From Apostichopus japonicus (lineage: Eukaryota > Echinodermata > Holothuroidea > Aspidochirotida > Stichopodidae), in the NCBI RefSeq assembly GCF_037975245.1, contig NC_092571.1, positions 8,904,501-8,968,500 of the forward strand: a DNA stretch of 64,000 nt. The letters run 5' to 3'. A program made the position numbers and the translations under genes. Shown piece after piece: positions 1 through 10,051 of the stretch (within the stretch, counting starts at the first letter, position 1; each line of letters opens with the position of its first letter). A model generated the notes under the pieces. That model was not told the origin of the DNA. It ran no database searches and saw nothing but the letters and a program-made list of their open reading frames with translations.

Positions 1-778
1 GTTTTTGTTTACAAATTTTAAGGTATTTGCTGTGACACTGTTTTAATGAATACTCAAGAGGTAACCTATTTACAGTAGTACTCTGAACTTAGACTTCATA
101 AAATTAAATGTTTTTGTAAAATGATGTGATCTGCTACTGTTTAAATTGTCATAAATAACAGAAGGAAGTTATTTTCTTTATGGCTGATGTGATGAATTTG
201 CTCACAAAGATTCACATTGGGTGTTGCCATATATATATACATTCTTAATAGTTCACTAAATTATAAGATCACTTCTCCAAAATAAAACATGATTTATGGA
301 TGGTGTTTGCTACATATGCCTACAAAAAATGTCTGGCAGGTTATTAATTCAATCACACCCTAATATCAGCTTCGTCCTTATTGTAAAATGTTCACAATAA
401 AATAAATTAAATAAGGGGATTAGGGGGAGGCATTAAACATATGCAGTTCCCTCTCCCACAATGGATCCATCGCAAGGTTTCACAATAGAAAGAAACTTTC
501 AGTCAGATCTGGTCAGTCAAGCTCATTACACTGATCCTGCAGTAGGCTATACTCTGACAAAAAAGATGGTATGAAAAATTGTACCAATTATTAGTGCCAG
601 ATTGGTTGCAGGGGGTGGTTGGTAAGCACCCCAGCCTTGGCTCCTGAATCATCAATTTGAAATTAAATAAGTAAAAATTTGGAACCACTAGTCAGATCTC
701 CTTTGTTTCTTTTTCACCTTTTTGTTTCTTATATTTTTCCATTTTGAAGCTAATATGGGCCTGCCCAGTCCCCACCAA

Positions 779-800
779 CCCCCCCTCCCCTCCCCACCCC
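779..800 (-). other. C-tract able to form a G-quadruplex on the minus strand
   Basis: Four cytosine runs (7, 4, 4 and 4) are separated by single bases T, T and A. On the minus strand this is four G-runs with 1-nt loops, the arrangement known to favour parallel G-quadruplexes. Whether it folds in the cell is not shown by sequence. Confidence 0.5.
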
Positions 801-1257
801 ATCTGAATCATCTGCTACTGTGTCACACTTTTGTCAAAAGCAGAATTATTGTTGATCTTTGGAGGGGAAGGCATGTCCCAACAAAATATGTCCCTCCAAG
901 GTGAAGAGTATTACACCCAAACATATGTCATATTGAATTACCACTATGCATTACATCAGTGAAAATAACTAACAAAATAAATAAGCATCACATCTTTCGC
1001 ACTTGGCCGAGCCGAAGATTTATGAATTTGTTTGCCCACAGTGCAACCTTCAATGTGTGTAAAAATTACCCACATGTCCGACACTACAAATTATAACAGG
1101 TCATTCCAAGTATTACATATACAACTTTCTTGGCGTTCTCCTATTACATAAACATCTATGCCTAAACAGCATTCCAGTCACTCTACTATGGTTGAGGTGA
1201 AAAAGTACCTTTCACTATCTGAACCCCACACACACAATGACACAACCCTCATAGCCT

Positions 1258-1353
1258 GTTCCCACGAATGCGGGCTTGCTTCACTCTTGATCGACCGATC
1301 GAGGCTAGGGCAAGTCGATCCACCCTTTTACTCCGTGGGAACGGGGCAAGCCC
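1258..1353. other. Cluster of crossed inverted words
   Basis: GTTCCCACG (1258-1266) is matched by its complement CGTGGGAAC (1334-1342), and GGGCTTGC (1272-1279) is matched by GCAAGCCC (1346-1353). The two pairings cross rather than nest. A further short dyad built on GATCG lies between them. The segment is more GC-rich than its surroundings. It may be a piece of a dispersed repeat; I recognise no tRNA or snRNA in it. Confidence 0.3.
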
Positions 1354-1679
1354 CTCATGAGAGGTGGGGTTAGGACAGCTAAGCCCGGGTAAACGTTGAC
1401 CAATGTAAATAAACTATTGTCTTGGGGGTGTAAAAGATACGATGGATTTTATCAGTTGTGGTTTCCGCCGCTTGCTTATTTCTGTATCAACATAAACTGT
1501 GTCTATTTTCAAATTGGTTGTGTATGTGTACAATGGACTGATGCAGTGAGAATGAAGGAATTACCTAAGGCATTGCTGAGTAGTAGGCCTACACAGTGTA
1601 GCTGCCCGTGTATATTTGCATAAATAGAGTATAACGTGTGAGTTGCTTTCTTGAAGGCATCCAGATAACCGGAAAGGCC

Positions 1680-1708
1680 ATTATTATTATTATTACTATT
1701 ATTATTAT
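1680..1708. repeat. ATT trinucleotide microsatellite
   Basis: About nine to ten ATT units with one ACT interruption in the middle, directly upstream of the decayed Myb/SANT-like domain. Confidence 0.9.
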
Positions 1709-1727
1709 CGATATTTTCCTGTACAGT

Positions 1728-1934
1728 ATGTCGCAGAAGTTTACAGAGCGAAGTATGTGGTCAGATGATGAAGTATTATCATTGCTTGGCATTTGGTGCG
1801 ACGAAAATAATATGTCGAAACTTGATGGGACATGCCGCAATGTCCCAGTGTGCTGAGACATATGTATGCGTATGGGAGAGAAAGGCTACGGCAGAACGGT
1901 CAGCCAAATAAAGTAAAAACTGAAAAATTTAAGC
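1728..1934 (+). pseudogene. Decayed Myb/SANT-like DNA-binding domain fragment
   Basis: From the ATG at 1728 the frame reads through WSDDEVLSLLGIW, then LDGTCRNVPV. After a TGA at 1854-1856 it continues in the same frame with MGEKGYGRT and QIK, then a TAA at 1914-1916, then KLKNL. This order (W-S-D-E-V..LL.IW, LDG..RN..V, M.EKGY.RT, QI..K.KNL) is that of the Myb/SANT-like trihelix-type domain found in many animal nuclear proteins and in the second protein of PIF/Harbinger transposons. Both stops fall inside the domain without any frame change, so the unit is about 69 codons long and cannot encode a full domain. No flanking coding exons are evident. I read it as a dead copy, either from a transposon or from a retired host gene. 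The family match is from memory of the motif pattern, not a search. Confidence 0.6.
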
Positions 1935-3018
1935 TAGGTTTACTGGCTTTTATTTTCTCGATAATCAGGAACATAATATGTAGTATCCCAACTAACACGT
2001 AGCCTAGTTACTAACTCATCAGGCCCGTAAAATTTTACAATCTAATAGGCCTATATAAAAGAATTTTTTTTAAGTCACATACCAAAGTAAAAATAAAAGG
2101 ATTTACTAGAATGAATGCATTCTGGATTCAGTCAAACAAGAGCCACAGCACACAAGTTTGCTAACTTAAAAAGACAAGACTTACAATTGACCGTAAAGAA
2201 TTATTGCTGTGTACACATCCCGATGCGGGAACATGTTTATAGACATGAAACCGATGTGCTGAACTTTTTCCCGCCGTTCAGACTGGGTGTCCCCAAGTCA
2301 AAATCATGGTCAATGAAGCTCGTAGTAAACGTCCATATAAGGGAATATGGGTGGAGTTTACATTCGCTATATACAGCGTTGATGAATGACGTTTACCAGT
2401 TGAAATATGTGATTGGTTAATTGCTATCATCTTAAAACATAAAACACAAGTCAACTAGCGACCCAGATACTGACGCAGGACCAGCTGTTTAATAGTGTAG
2501 AGCTCGAACTGTAATCGTGGCATGGTGCCAAATATCGGACTTTGAACAAAGATGGATTTAAGTTGCGCATAAACTTAGTAACGTTTGTTTAAAAAATTTG
2601 TGAAAGCATATGAATTCAAACTGAGTAGAGGGGAAATATGTGGGTACATTTATTAGTCATAGAATAGTTGTAACCGCAGGAATCGTTATCAATGGAATAT
2701 ATTTAAGATAAATGTTATAACTAAAACATATCAATAAGAAAATATTGCTGAGATAAAATTCACGGATCAACTTTACAGCAAAAGGATAAACAACGAAGAG
2801 TCTTCTGTTCAACTTTCGTCGTGTTACACAAAAACCACAACAATGATGCACTACATATATGATGGCTCAACGACTTTTTTAAAACATATATATAATTTAT
2901 ATTGAATTTTACCGAAAATTAACAAAGAAATTAATCTGTATTCAAATGCGGTATTTGTCGTGGTTACTGCAGGAACTGTTTGGATCGTGGTTTATGTCGC
3001 AATCTACATTTGCGAAGA

Positions 3019-3026
3019 TGACGTCA
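3019..3026. promoter_or_regulatory. TGACGTCA, CRE-like palindrome
   Basis: A perfect 8-bp consensus for CREB/ATF-type bZIP factors. There is no adjacent gene, TATA box or exon to give it meaning, so it may be a chance occurrence. TGACGT half-sites also occur twice at about 3.30 kb. Confidence 0.2.
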
Positions 3027-3183
3027 CGATTCTTCTGTTCAAGTATATTTGAAATATCCACCCGAAACGATTAAAAAATCATTTCTCTGTCAAATGCACA
3101 TTTGGAAAATTATTTATTAGCTTTTAAGGTAACGTCTAAGGGCCACCAGACAATTCAGATAGCATACGTACTGTTGTTTAACT

Positions 3184-3197
3184 GGGGGGGGGGGGGG
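3184..3197. repeat. Poly-G homopolymer, 14 bp
   Basis: Fourteen consecutive G on the plus strand. The length of such runs is often unreliable in assemblies. Confidence 0.85.
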
Positions 3198-3291
3198 TTA
3201 TCGGGATTTTGGCAGGCCAGTGAGCTTTTGTTTCACGTCATTCAGAGTATGGTCCGAAATAAGCAACAACAAAAACAAAAAATAACAGGGA

Positions 3292-3315
3292 GATATGACG
3301 TGATATGACGTGATA
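3292..3315. repeat. 10-bp tandem duplication
   Basis: GATATGACGT is repeated twice directly, followed by a partial third unit (GATA). Each unit contains a TGACGT half-site. Confidence 0.8.
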
Positions 3316-3855
3316 CACTTGTAAGATTTCCCGCGACCATTGTTTGGGTTAGCACTAATTTCCAGCAAATTTTTAAAGTGTAAGAAATGAATTATAAACG
3401 CTGCTTAGGAGTCATAATTGTACCACATTATCTTACATCTGATCATAAGGGGATGTACAAAATACTTTTTCTTCAAATAGTTATGCGTAGGTCTACCAGG
3501 TGAGATGAATGTATATTAAGCCAACATGAATTGATCTAGTAACAAAGGAGGAGTGTTCTAGACCTACAAAGACGAGTCGATGAGGCGAATGTTTGTAAAA
3601 GCACACCAAAACCAATACGTTCACTTCGAATACTGCGAACTCTGTATTAGAAAGTAATAACAGGAAATGTGCCACCGTAAAGCATTTAGTCGACACGCCA
3701 TAACTTCTTTGATGCATTACTAGCAAATTACACTATAGTGGAATTTCTTGTTGGCCTTGCCAAGAAAAGTTTTTACATCTATGTCAAGTCCAATGGTACA
3801 GTATAAAACAGGTGCAGACATCGAGCCCAACCCAACCATTTTGTGTTAGGGGTTA

Positions 3856-3897
3856 GGGAAGCCTCGCAAATCTAACCGCCATGTCCGGGCCGGTGGA
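3856..3897 (+). repeat. Left terminal inverted repeat of the 2.4-kb element
   Basis: The first 25 bases are identical to the complement of the right end. A 4-base stretch then differs at three positions, and the next 13 bases (CCGGGCCGGTGGA) are again identical. Confidence 0.75.
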
Positions 3898-6252
3898 TTT
3901 TTCCGCGGCTATAATGAGCACAGCCACAAGCAGATCATGAGTCACACTTGAGTGCACACTCTCTCCAAACATTCACAGCCGCGGTCAAGTTTTTACTAAG
4001 CCGATATGAACACAATAGTGAGTTGAACAAAACATCATAGCTAAGTCTCAAGGTATTCAAACGTTTCAAAAAGATAGTATGTTTATACGCCGTATTTTAT
4101 CCTACTGCAGAAGCAAAACTTCTGTGAAAAATAAGTAAGGAAATGTGAATTTACACTGCAGGAATCTAAAATGTCTAAAATGCTATCTTTCTTATTTTCG
4201 GCCAAGTAGGAACAAAAAGTTTCGTTGCCTTTTTGCAAGGACATTAAGTTTCCTGAATTTTTAAGATTTAAAAATCTAAAAAACTGAAATCACAATCTCA
4301 CTTCTTGTACACGTGCACATAAGCGTGAACCAGAGCCTAACATAAGGGATGACTTTAGAATAATCCTACTAAGTTGTAAAGAACAGGACCTAAACTACCT
4401 AGCTAGGTGAAAAAAAAATCGGTTGACTGTAGGGAATTTTTCGCACTCCAGCGAAGCTGTACTTTTTTTTAGCCAGCTAGATCGTAGACATCATGAGGAT
4501 TGAACAAATGACGATAATTTCTTGTGAAAGAAATTTGAAATAAATGTGGAAAAAATGCGATTATCCTTTCTCCGTTTTAAGTGTAAATGTTATTCTAGCA
4601 TTCCATGGTTAAGAAAGTTGAAAGAAATAAAGTTTATCAACTTCATTTACTGACTTTTGAACTTCGTAAAAAAAACCGACCTTTACTACTCTGAAAATCA
4701 GTAGAGAAATTAGCAATTGTGTACGAACAGTAAGTTGGTACACCTTTCAAATTTTACGAAAGATCGAGCAAAATACTTTCGAAAAATTCACGCGAAACTG
4801 GTATATCGTGCTAAATGCAACTAATGTCATGTAGACAAGGCTTTAGTACACCCATTTATGAATAAACCATACGACCACATCTGGCGGGGGGAAAAGAAAG
4901 TATTTTCTAGAATTTCCACAAAAAAAAAGAAGGAAAAATTAATATCCTACCATAGCTAAGTGTATAGTAAATAGCCTAACCACTTCGCCGGTTACGGATC
5001 TCACGTAACAACAAAAACACAACTAATTGTATTTTGCAAAGTTGACGTTTTCTACAAGGACATGGAAACAATATTTAGCATTCAGTTAATCATGCCAAGT
5101 GGCCTAAAACATGGGATTAAAAGGTTTACTTTCATAAAGATAGCCATACTGTAGCTATTGGGGCCTTGATATCGTGCTATGTCTGTATGGTATAGACTTG
5201 TGTATCATGGGGAATAGAATGTTTTGTTCATGCGGAGGAGTCGGTTGGCTAGAGGTGTGTTTTACTTACCTTAATGTTACAGGGATATATACTTTTCTTG
5301 AACGTCTAAGATAATATTTTGCATAACTTTACCGATCCTTTACTGACTTACCTAATTAATTCTAGAGTGGAGCCAAAATAGTTTACTCCATGAAAAGTTT
5401 TTTGGAAACGTGCCAAAAATGTTAACAAACAGGTGTTAGACAGGGGGGTTGTTTGGCAAGGTACTTGGGAAAATTCGCAGCCCATGTACAGTATGCCTAC
5501 GATGATATTTAAGTAGGGGTAAACACTGCAGTTGTAAACTGATGTACGTAGAGTAAAATTTTCACCGAATAGTAACTTATATCTCTAACCACATGGCAGC
5601 CTAACACACTAAGTCAATGGGAAAATCAAGCCTAAACCATCTGTTTATTCATTGAATTTGTGTCGCAGTTAGCTTCAGAGATCAACGTTACGGTCGATGT
5701 TCTCTCTTTAACATACATATGTGGCATAGCTTAACTATTGTTTTGTTTAAATCCTGGTTTGTCAATATGGGTTTTCTGAAGTTCTTGGGGGGCATATATT
5801 TAATGCAATGGCTGATTCAGTTTTTAATTCATAGTTACCTACCACTCGTTGAACAAGGCTCATAATGTATAGGCCCAGGTAAAGGCTGCTTTTATCGAAC
5901 TTTCGAGTAGCGGAGTTTCACAATTGTTCATAAGAGACCCAAGAAATTTTATTTGTGAGGTTTGATAACGTGGAAGATTTGCAAGAATTATATAAAGTAC
6001 TGAATCTCGGACATTTGGTAGTGGCGGATTTTAGTGTATAAGTCACTTTGCAACATAAACTACCGCTCTATTGACTGTCAAAACCGCAAAAGTTAATCCG
6101 GTCACTTGGCCAAGTTTGCTCATTGTTTGTGAAGAATAACCAGCCTTGTGTTGTCAGGACGCTGTGCTCATTACTCCGGCTGGAAACCAGCGTGTGTGCA
6201 TTCAACCATGGGACCAATATGCACATGCATAATGAGCAAGGGGTGCGAGATT

Positions 6253-6294
6253 TCCACCGGCCCGGAACCGGCGGTTAGATTTGCGAGGCTTCCC
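6253..6294 (-). repeat. Right terminal inverted repeat of the 2.4-kb element
   Basis: Complement of the left terminus with three mismatches in 42 bases. Beyond the shared 42 bp the right arm carries roughly 50 bp more than the left before the second matching block, so the two subterminal regions have diverged by an insertion or deletion. Confidence 0.75.
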
Positions 6295-6297
6295 TTA

Positions 6298-7280
6298 AAT
6301 ATTTCTTTTGGGTAAAGTGTGCAAACAGATTTTTTCCAGAGTTGTTGGAACAAATGTAGGCACACAAAGTCGGCAAATCTGCTAGATATAATTGATATGA
6401 TTATATTTAGGTTTTCCATTTTATTTGTTTTTTATTTTTGAAACTATGAAAGATTTCTTTTACTTAACCCCCGCAAAAAGTCGTACCACTCAAAATATTG
6501 CGCTTCAGATACGAACAATGATTTCCCTGCCCAGTGCATTGACTTTTTCAAAGGTGGTAAACATTTGCCGTATCGGGAAAGCCCCGGTAGAAATGAGTGT
6601 GTGTGCGCTGCTTGGATGATATATGCATGTGTCGAAAAGACTCACTGCATAGCTGTCGTTGGCTGCGCGTATTCTCTATTGCAATAACCTGGTTCGGACG
6701 TTTTCCAAGGTTTTCCAAGCGTGCCGCTATGCCCGGAGTTAGCTTGTTGATACGCGGGTTCAAATATGCAGGGCTTATCTGCGGTTACAGCTTTAGCTCC
6801 ACCTATGCTTGCTTGAAGTAAGACCAGGTTCATGGGAACGGGGTATCAGTTCATGGTCACCAAACAGTCAGTCTGCAGTTGGAATATTCTCAGATGCAGG
6901 TAGATCAATTACAGTGAAGTTGCAGAACAGTGGGTTCATTGTTATGACCTAACGAAGCGAAAGTGCCAACAAGTTCCCAAAAGAATAGAAGTGGTAGAAC
7001 TACTGACGGATTCTGTACAATGCAGCTTACTGCACATAGGAACGTGGTCGATCATAAATTTAGAAAAAAAATGGTTTCAAAGAAGTCTTCCAAATTTTGA
7101 CCATGTTGCACGGACAATAATAAGGGTTTAACGACAGGCCAGAGTTGTTACCTGTGTCTTCCCAAACTCAATTGTTAGGCCTTATGATCACTAAATGGTG
7201 TATGACGGAATCAGAAGTTTGAGAAAAATAGAGGGCATCTGACATTTATTGCTTGGCTGGATTAATTGTGTAGCCCCTTT
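6298..7280. other. Non-coding flank, no gene recognised
   Basis: Open frames of 63-82 codons overlap each other on both strands between 6171 and 6833 and show no recognisable family, so none is credible as a gene. I see no RNA gene or regulatory element. Confidence 0.55.
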
Positions 7281-7405
7281 AATCTGTTTATCTGGAATAA
7301 CTGTTATATTTGGCTTTATATGGCTAGATAAAACTTTATCTGTATATCTGGAATAGCTGTATATCAAGTTATATCTGGCTTTATGTGGCCAGATTAAATC
7401 TGATA
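7281..7405 (+). repeat. Degenerate two-copy tandem repeat, period about 56-65 bp
   Basis: TCTGGAATAACTGT at about 7291 recurs as TCTGGAATAGCTGT at 7347, and TGGCTTTAT near 7311 recurs at about 7376, each followed by TGGC(T/C)AGAT. The two copies differ by substitutions and by small indels, so this is an old duplication. Confidence 0.65.
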
Positions 7406-7579
7406 TAAATCCAGATCTGGGATTTTGGTAATGGTTGAACTTTATAAGTTTTTCTTTTCTGTACACCACAATCATCTTATTTTGTGTATATGGAACTGCT
7501 TAAAACCCTTTCAAGTATACTCAGTTGAGCTACAGCAAATCGCAACACCACACAATACAACCGGATCATAAAAAGTGTC

Positions 7580-7618
7580 ATTCATTTAATTAACTGTCCA
7601 ATTGGTTAATTAATGAAT
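7580..7618. repeat. AT-rich hairpin
   Basis: ATTCATTTAATTAAC (7580-7594) pairs with GTTAATTAATGAAT (7605-7618), with one bulged base and a loop of about 10 nt. It could be the remains of a small fold-back insertion. There is no gene next to it, so a terminator role cannot be argued. Confidence 0.65.
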
Positions 7619-7639
7619 AATTAAAACACTAATGTGAAT

Positions 7640-8680
7640 GCTATCCACCATTGTTCTTCACAAGGTACAGTATCTTCATCCTCATTGTTACCCCTAAGTT
7701 GGGGTTCTTCACAAGGTGTTCCCCAGGTATTAACTGTGGGTATGCATGTGTGAATGTGAGTGTGAGCAAAAAAGTGTGTCACAAACTCCTTGGGAGACCG
7801 CAAGTGTTCAAACTTGTTGGGTAGGTGCGTGATCATGAGAACTTGTGCAATGTGCATATAGCCTGTGACTGAATACATGAAAGTTAATTGTTGTATATAT
7901 CTTACATTAGTTACAAAGTTACATACATGTCAGTATGCAAGAAAAAGTCATCCAACCGTGCTTGACCATGTAAGCTTGTTCTAACATGAACAAATGTCAA
8001 AGATCAGGTTACACAAAACTTTGCTGCAGTAGTTTGCTTTTATAACTGATCAAAATAGGACATGGGAGATGAGAATTGCAAAGCCATGGATTGCCTTCTT
8101 GTTTAGTGTTGTGTTATAGAGCTAGCCTAGGCCTAGCTTTAATTGTAAACAACAAGGCCATCGTGGATTTATGTGTTCATAAGGGATTAATCATATTGTG
8201 TTCCTATAGTCACCAGATATGGAGTGATTATGTAGGGGCGTAATACTGAGTTCTGTTTAGGTGCTAATTGGTGATCTGAAAGCATGTAATTTCATTATCA
8301 CTGTTTTATTAGCAGTTATCATGATACTGATAGCCTGTGACTAGGCCTACTTGCAGTTACTGTATACGATGACATGCTGCTGCGATCCTAAGCCTAAGTC
8401 GAGTGCCTCTATGCCTATGCCCTAAGTTACCTAGGCATAGCTCAACAGCACCACATCATCAAAGGCCGATCAATGTTTAACAATCTGACAACGGTCAATC
8501 GTCATACTTAGGTAAAATTATGTTAATTCACATTGAGGTCTACCTGTATTCTTGGAAATGCAGCTAGGCTATCCTCGGTACACGCACGATGGTTTCACAC
8601 ACCGTACGTACATGTTTGTGTACACACTACGAATAATGCGCATGAATATGCGGCGTCAAATCTTGCCGCCGAAAAAAAAA
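7640..8680. other. Non-coding flank, no gene recognised
   Basis: The only longer open frame (7621-7878, minus strand, 85 codons) has no recognisable features. Two TAGGCCTA words occur here (8128 and 8342). Nothing supports a gene. Confidence 0.55.
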
Positions 8681-8736
8681 GTTAAGTACACGCTTTGGGT
8701 ACGAAAAAGTTAAGTACACGCTTTGGGTATGAAAAA
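8681..8736 (+). repeat. Two tandem 28-bp units
   Basis: GTTAAGTACACGCTTTGGGTA followed by CGAAAAA or TGAAAAA is present twice with a single difference. A degenerate third unit follows and leads into the palindrome at 8761. Confidence 0.85.
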
Positions 8737-8750
8737 GTAATCCAACTTTT

Positions 8751-8796
8751 TGGGTACGGTCACTGATCTACACTAGTGTAGATCAGTGGGTACGGT
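8751..8796. repeat. Perfect 28-bp palindrome between 10-bp direct repeats
   Basis: Bases 8761-8788 are a perfect inverted repeat whose half is CACTGATCTACACT. The 10-mer TGGGTACGGT occurs directly before it (8751-8760) and again at 8787-8796, leaving a 26-bp insert between the two copies. The arrangement looks like a small palindromic insertion with a 10-bp target duplication. It could also be the excision scar of a larger inverted-repeat element. Confidence 0.8.
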
Positions 8797-9205
8797 AGGT
8801 GAAATATCTTTGGTACCACGACGGTTTGCAGTAGACACGCACCTTTATGATAATTACACCGAACTTTACTGACATTATATATAGATGTGAAAAAGTTTTA
8901 ATTTATCGCAATGTGTATTTGCATTCTGCTGTAAAAAGTATACTGTACTCAGTGAATTAAGCCGAAGGCGCCATCGCGTGTACGTCGTTAAATGTAAGGC
9001 GCAGGCACAAAAAAAAATCCTCAGCAGTTGCATATTTGCACGCACGGTTTAAGCCTAATTAGCTTGAGCATTAAGAATTACTTAGCCCGATCTTAATTCT
9101 GATATTACAAGATGACTGCTACTGAGCTGGATCCTGATGAAGAGTCATCATTGTAAAATATTTGTCGTCAGCAGTATACCCCAGAAAAAGCTTACGTTAA
9201 CTCAA

Positions 9206-9507
9206 GGGCGTAGGAACCGGGGGCGGCTGGGGGCGCCAGCCCCCCCACCCAGTGAAAAATATGGAGGGGCGAAAGTATCATTTCGCTTCGCAAGTCAGAA
9301 AACCCCTTTTTCATTTCCAAATGAGAAAAAAATCTCATTTGGAGCACCAAATTGCATCTAAGGCCAGGTGAAAATGTAAAATTATATACAAAATGGAGTG
9401 GTGGGTTGTTGTGTGCTATATTGCACCAAATTGCATCTGAGGCCACCTGGAAATCCCAAGGGGAGGGGACACTCCTCCCCTTTGCCCCCCATCTTTGCTA
9501 CGCACCT
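9206..9507. mobile_element. GC-rich MITE-like dispersed repeat
   Basis: About 300 bp, starting GGGCGTAGGAACC and ending GCTACGCACC, so the two ends are imperfect inverted repeats sharing GCGTAG. Inside the left end a G-rich run is followed by a C-rich run that can fold back (GGCTGG against CCAGCC), and a G-rich to C-rich asymmetry recurs at the right end. The segment GCACCAAATTGCATCT is duplicated 79 bp apart (9344 and 9423). I recall similar GTAGGAACCGGGGG repeats as common in marine invertebrate genomes, but no search was possible. Open frames across it on both strands are by-products of the repeat. Confidence 0.55.
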
Positions 9508-10051
9508 GGTAAGTGATTTAATTGTTTATTTGTAGGAATCATTTCCAATGAAAAAATAGATTCCAAAGATATGAATATAACTGCATAGTCCAGTTGGGCC
9601 TTTCAGCCTAGGGCTAGGCTAGGTATATTTTCTCATTTGTTATCACTAAACTAAAGTAGAACTGAAAAGTCATAACTATAACTGTTGGAAGTGTTACTGT
9701 AAGAATCTGAGCATAATTAGGCAAGACACAAGTGTATTACTAGTATTACTTAGGCGAGCAACAGTAGCCTAGGGCTCCGAGTTCGACTAGGCCTATACAT
9801 CATGGGGCTTAAATCGAAGTGCCAAATGACTGTTAACCCAAATTTAAGCCACTCCGATTGGCAATCTCTGAAATAAGGCCTACTAGATATAATTTCTGGT
9901 ACAGTGGTATAGCTTCCAAAATTTGATGCGGGCAGGCATGAATGGGGGCAGGCATAAATTTTGTTAAGGGTTATGTTTCTAGTGGAGGTGCTTATTCTTA
10001 TAAGCGTTTTGAAAGCACGGAAAGTGATAGTAATAGTTGTAACATTGGTGA
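9508..10051. other. Non-coding flank, no gene recognised
   Basis: AT-rich. A 113-codon open frame on the minus strand (9750-10091) runs into the fold-back array and shows no recognisable domain. One TAGGCCTA word lies at 9788. Confidence 0.5.

Larger units (their letters stand above)
1..1679. other. Non-coding flank, no gene recognised
   Basis: AT-rich sequence with stop codons in all frames. The longest open frames are 60-75 codons and resemble no family I know. It contains a C-rich tract at 779-800 and a cluster of inverted words at 1258-1353, listed separately. Nothing else here supports an exon, an RNA gene or a promoter. Confidence 0.6.
1935..3855. other. Non-coding flank, no gene recognised
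   Basis: AT-rich and stop-rich. The longest open frame is 101 codons (2115-2420, plus strand). Its translation shows no domain, signal peptide or membrane segment that I recognise, and its composition is like the surrounding non-coding DNA. It holds a perfect cAMP-response-element-like site, a poly-G run and a small tandem duplication, listed separately. Confidence 0.55.
3856..6294. mobile_element. Non-autonomous DNA transposon, PIF/Harbinger-like
   Basis: The element is 2,439 bp long and bounded by terminal inverted repeats of 42 bp that match at 39 positions. Each terminus begins GGGAAGCCTCGCAAATC. The trinucleotide TTA lies immediately outside both ends (3853-3855 and 6295-6297) in direct orientation, as expected of a 3-bp TWA target duplication made by PIF/Harbinger transposases; these elements also commonly start with GG. 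A further 13-bp inverted match (TAATGAGCACAGC at 3912-3924, complement at 6161-6173) lies just inside the termini. The interior is AT-rich and has no open frame of useful length, so any copy must have moved with transposase supplied in trans. Alternatives are two independently inserted shorter repeats in opposite orientation, or another superfamily with a short target duplication. Confidence 0.6.

Noticed and set aside
1258-1353. Possible structured RNA or tRNA-derived SINE
   Set aside because: The inverted words cross instead of nesting, and no A box, B box or tRNA-like cloverleaf could be recognised.
2115-2420. 101-codon open frame in the flank
   Set aside because: It has no recognisable domain, splice context or composition bias. 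Frames of this length are expected by chance in 10 kb.
3843-3858. Telomere-like TTAGGGGTTAGGG
   Set aside because: It is only two imperfect units, and the second overlaps the TTA target site plus the GGG start of the transposon terminus. It is a coincidence, not a telomere.
6548-6833. Overlapping open frames on both strands
   Set aside because: Three frames of 63-74 codons overlap on opposite strands with no family resemblance. They look like chance frames in a slightly GC-richer patch.
9137-9446. Open frames containing GAPAPPPSEKYGG and its antisense
   Set aside because: They are translations of the GC-rich dispersed repeat, not a gene.
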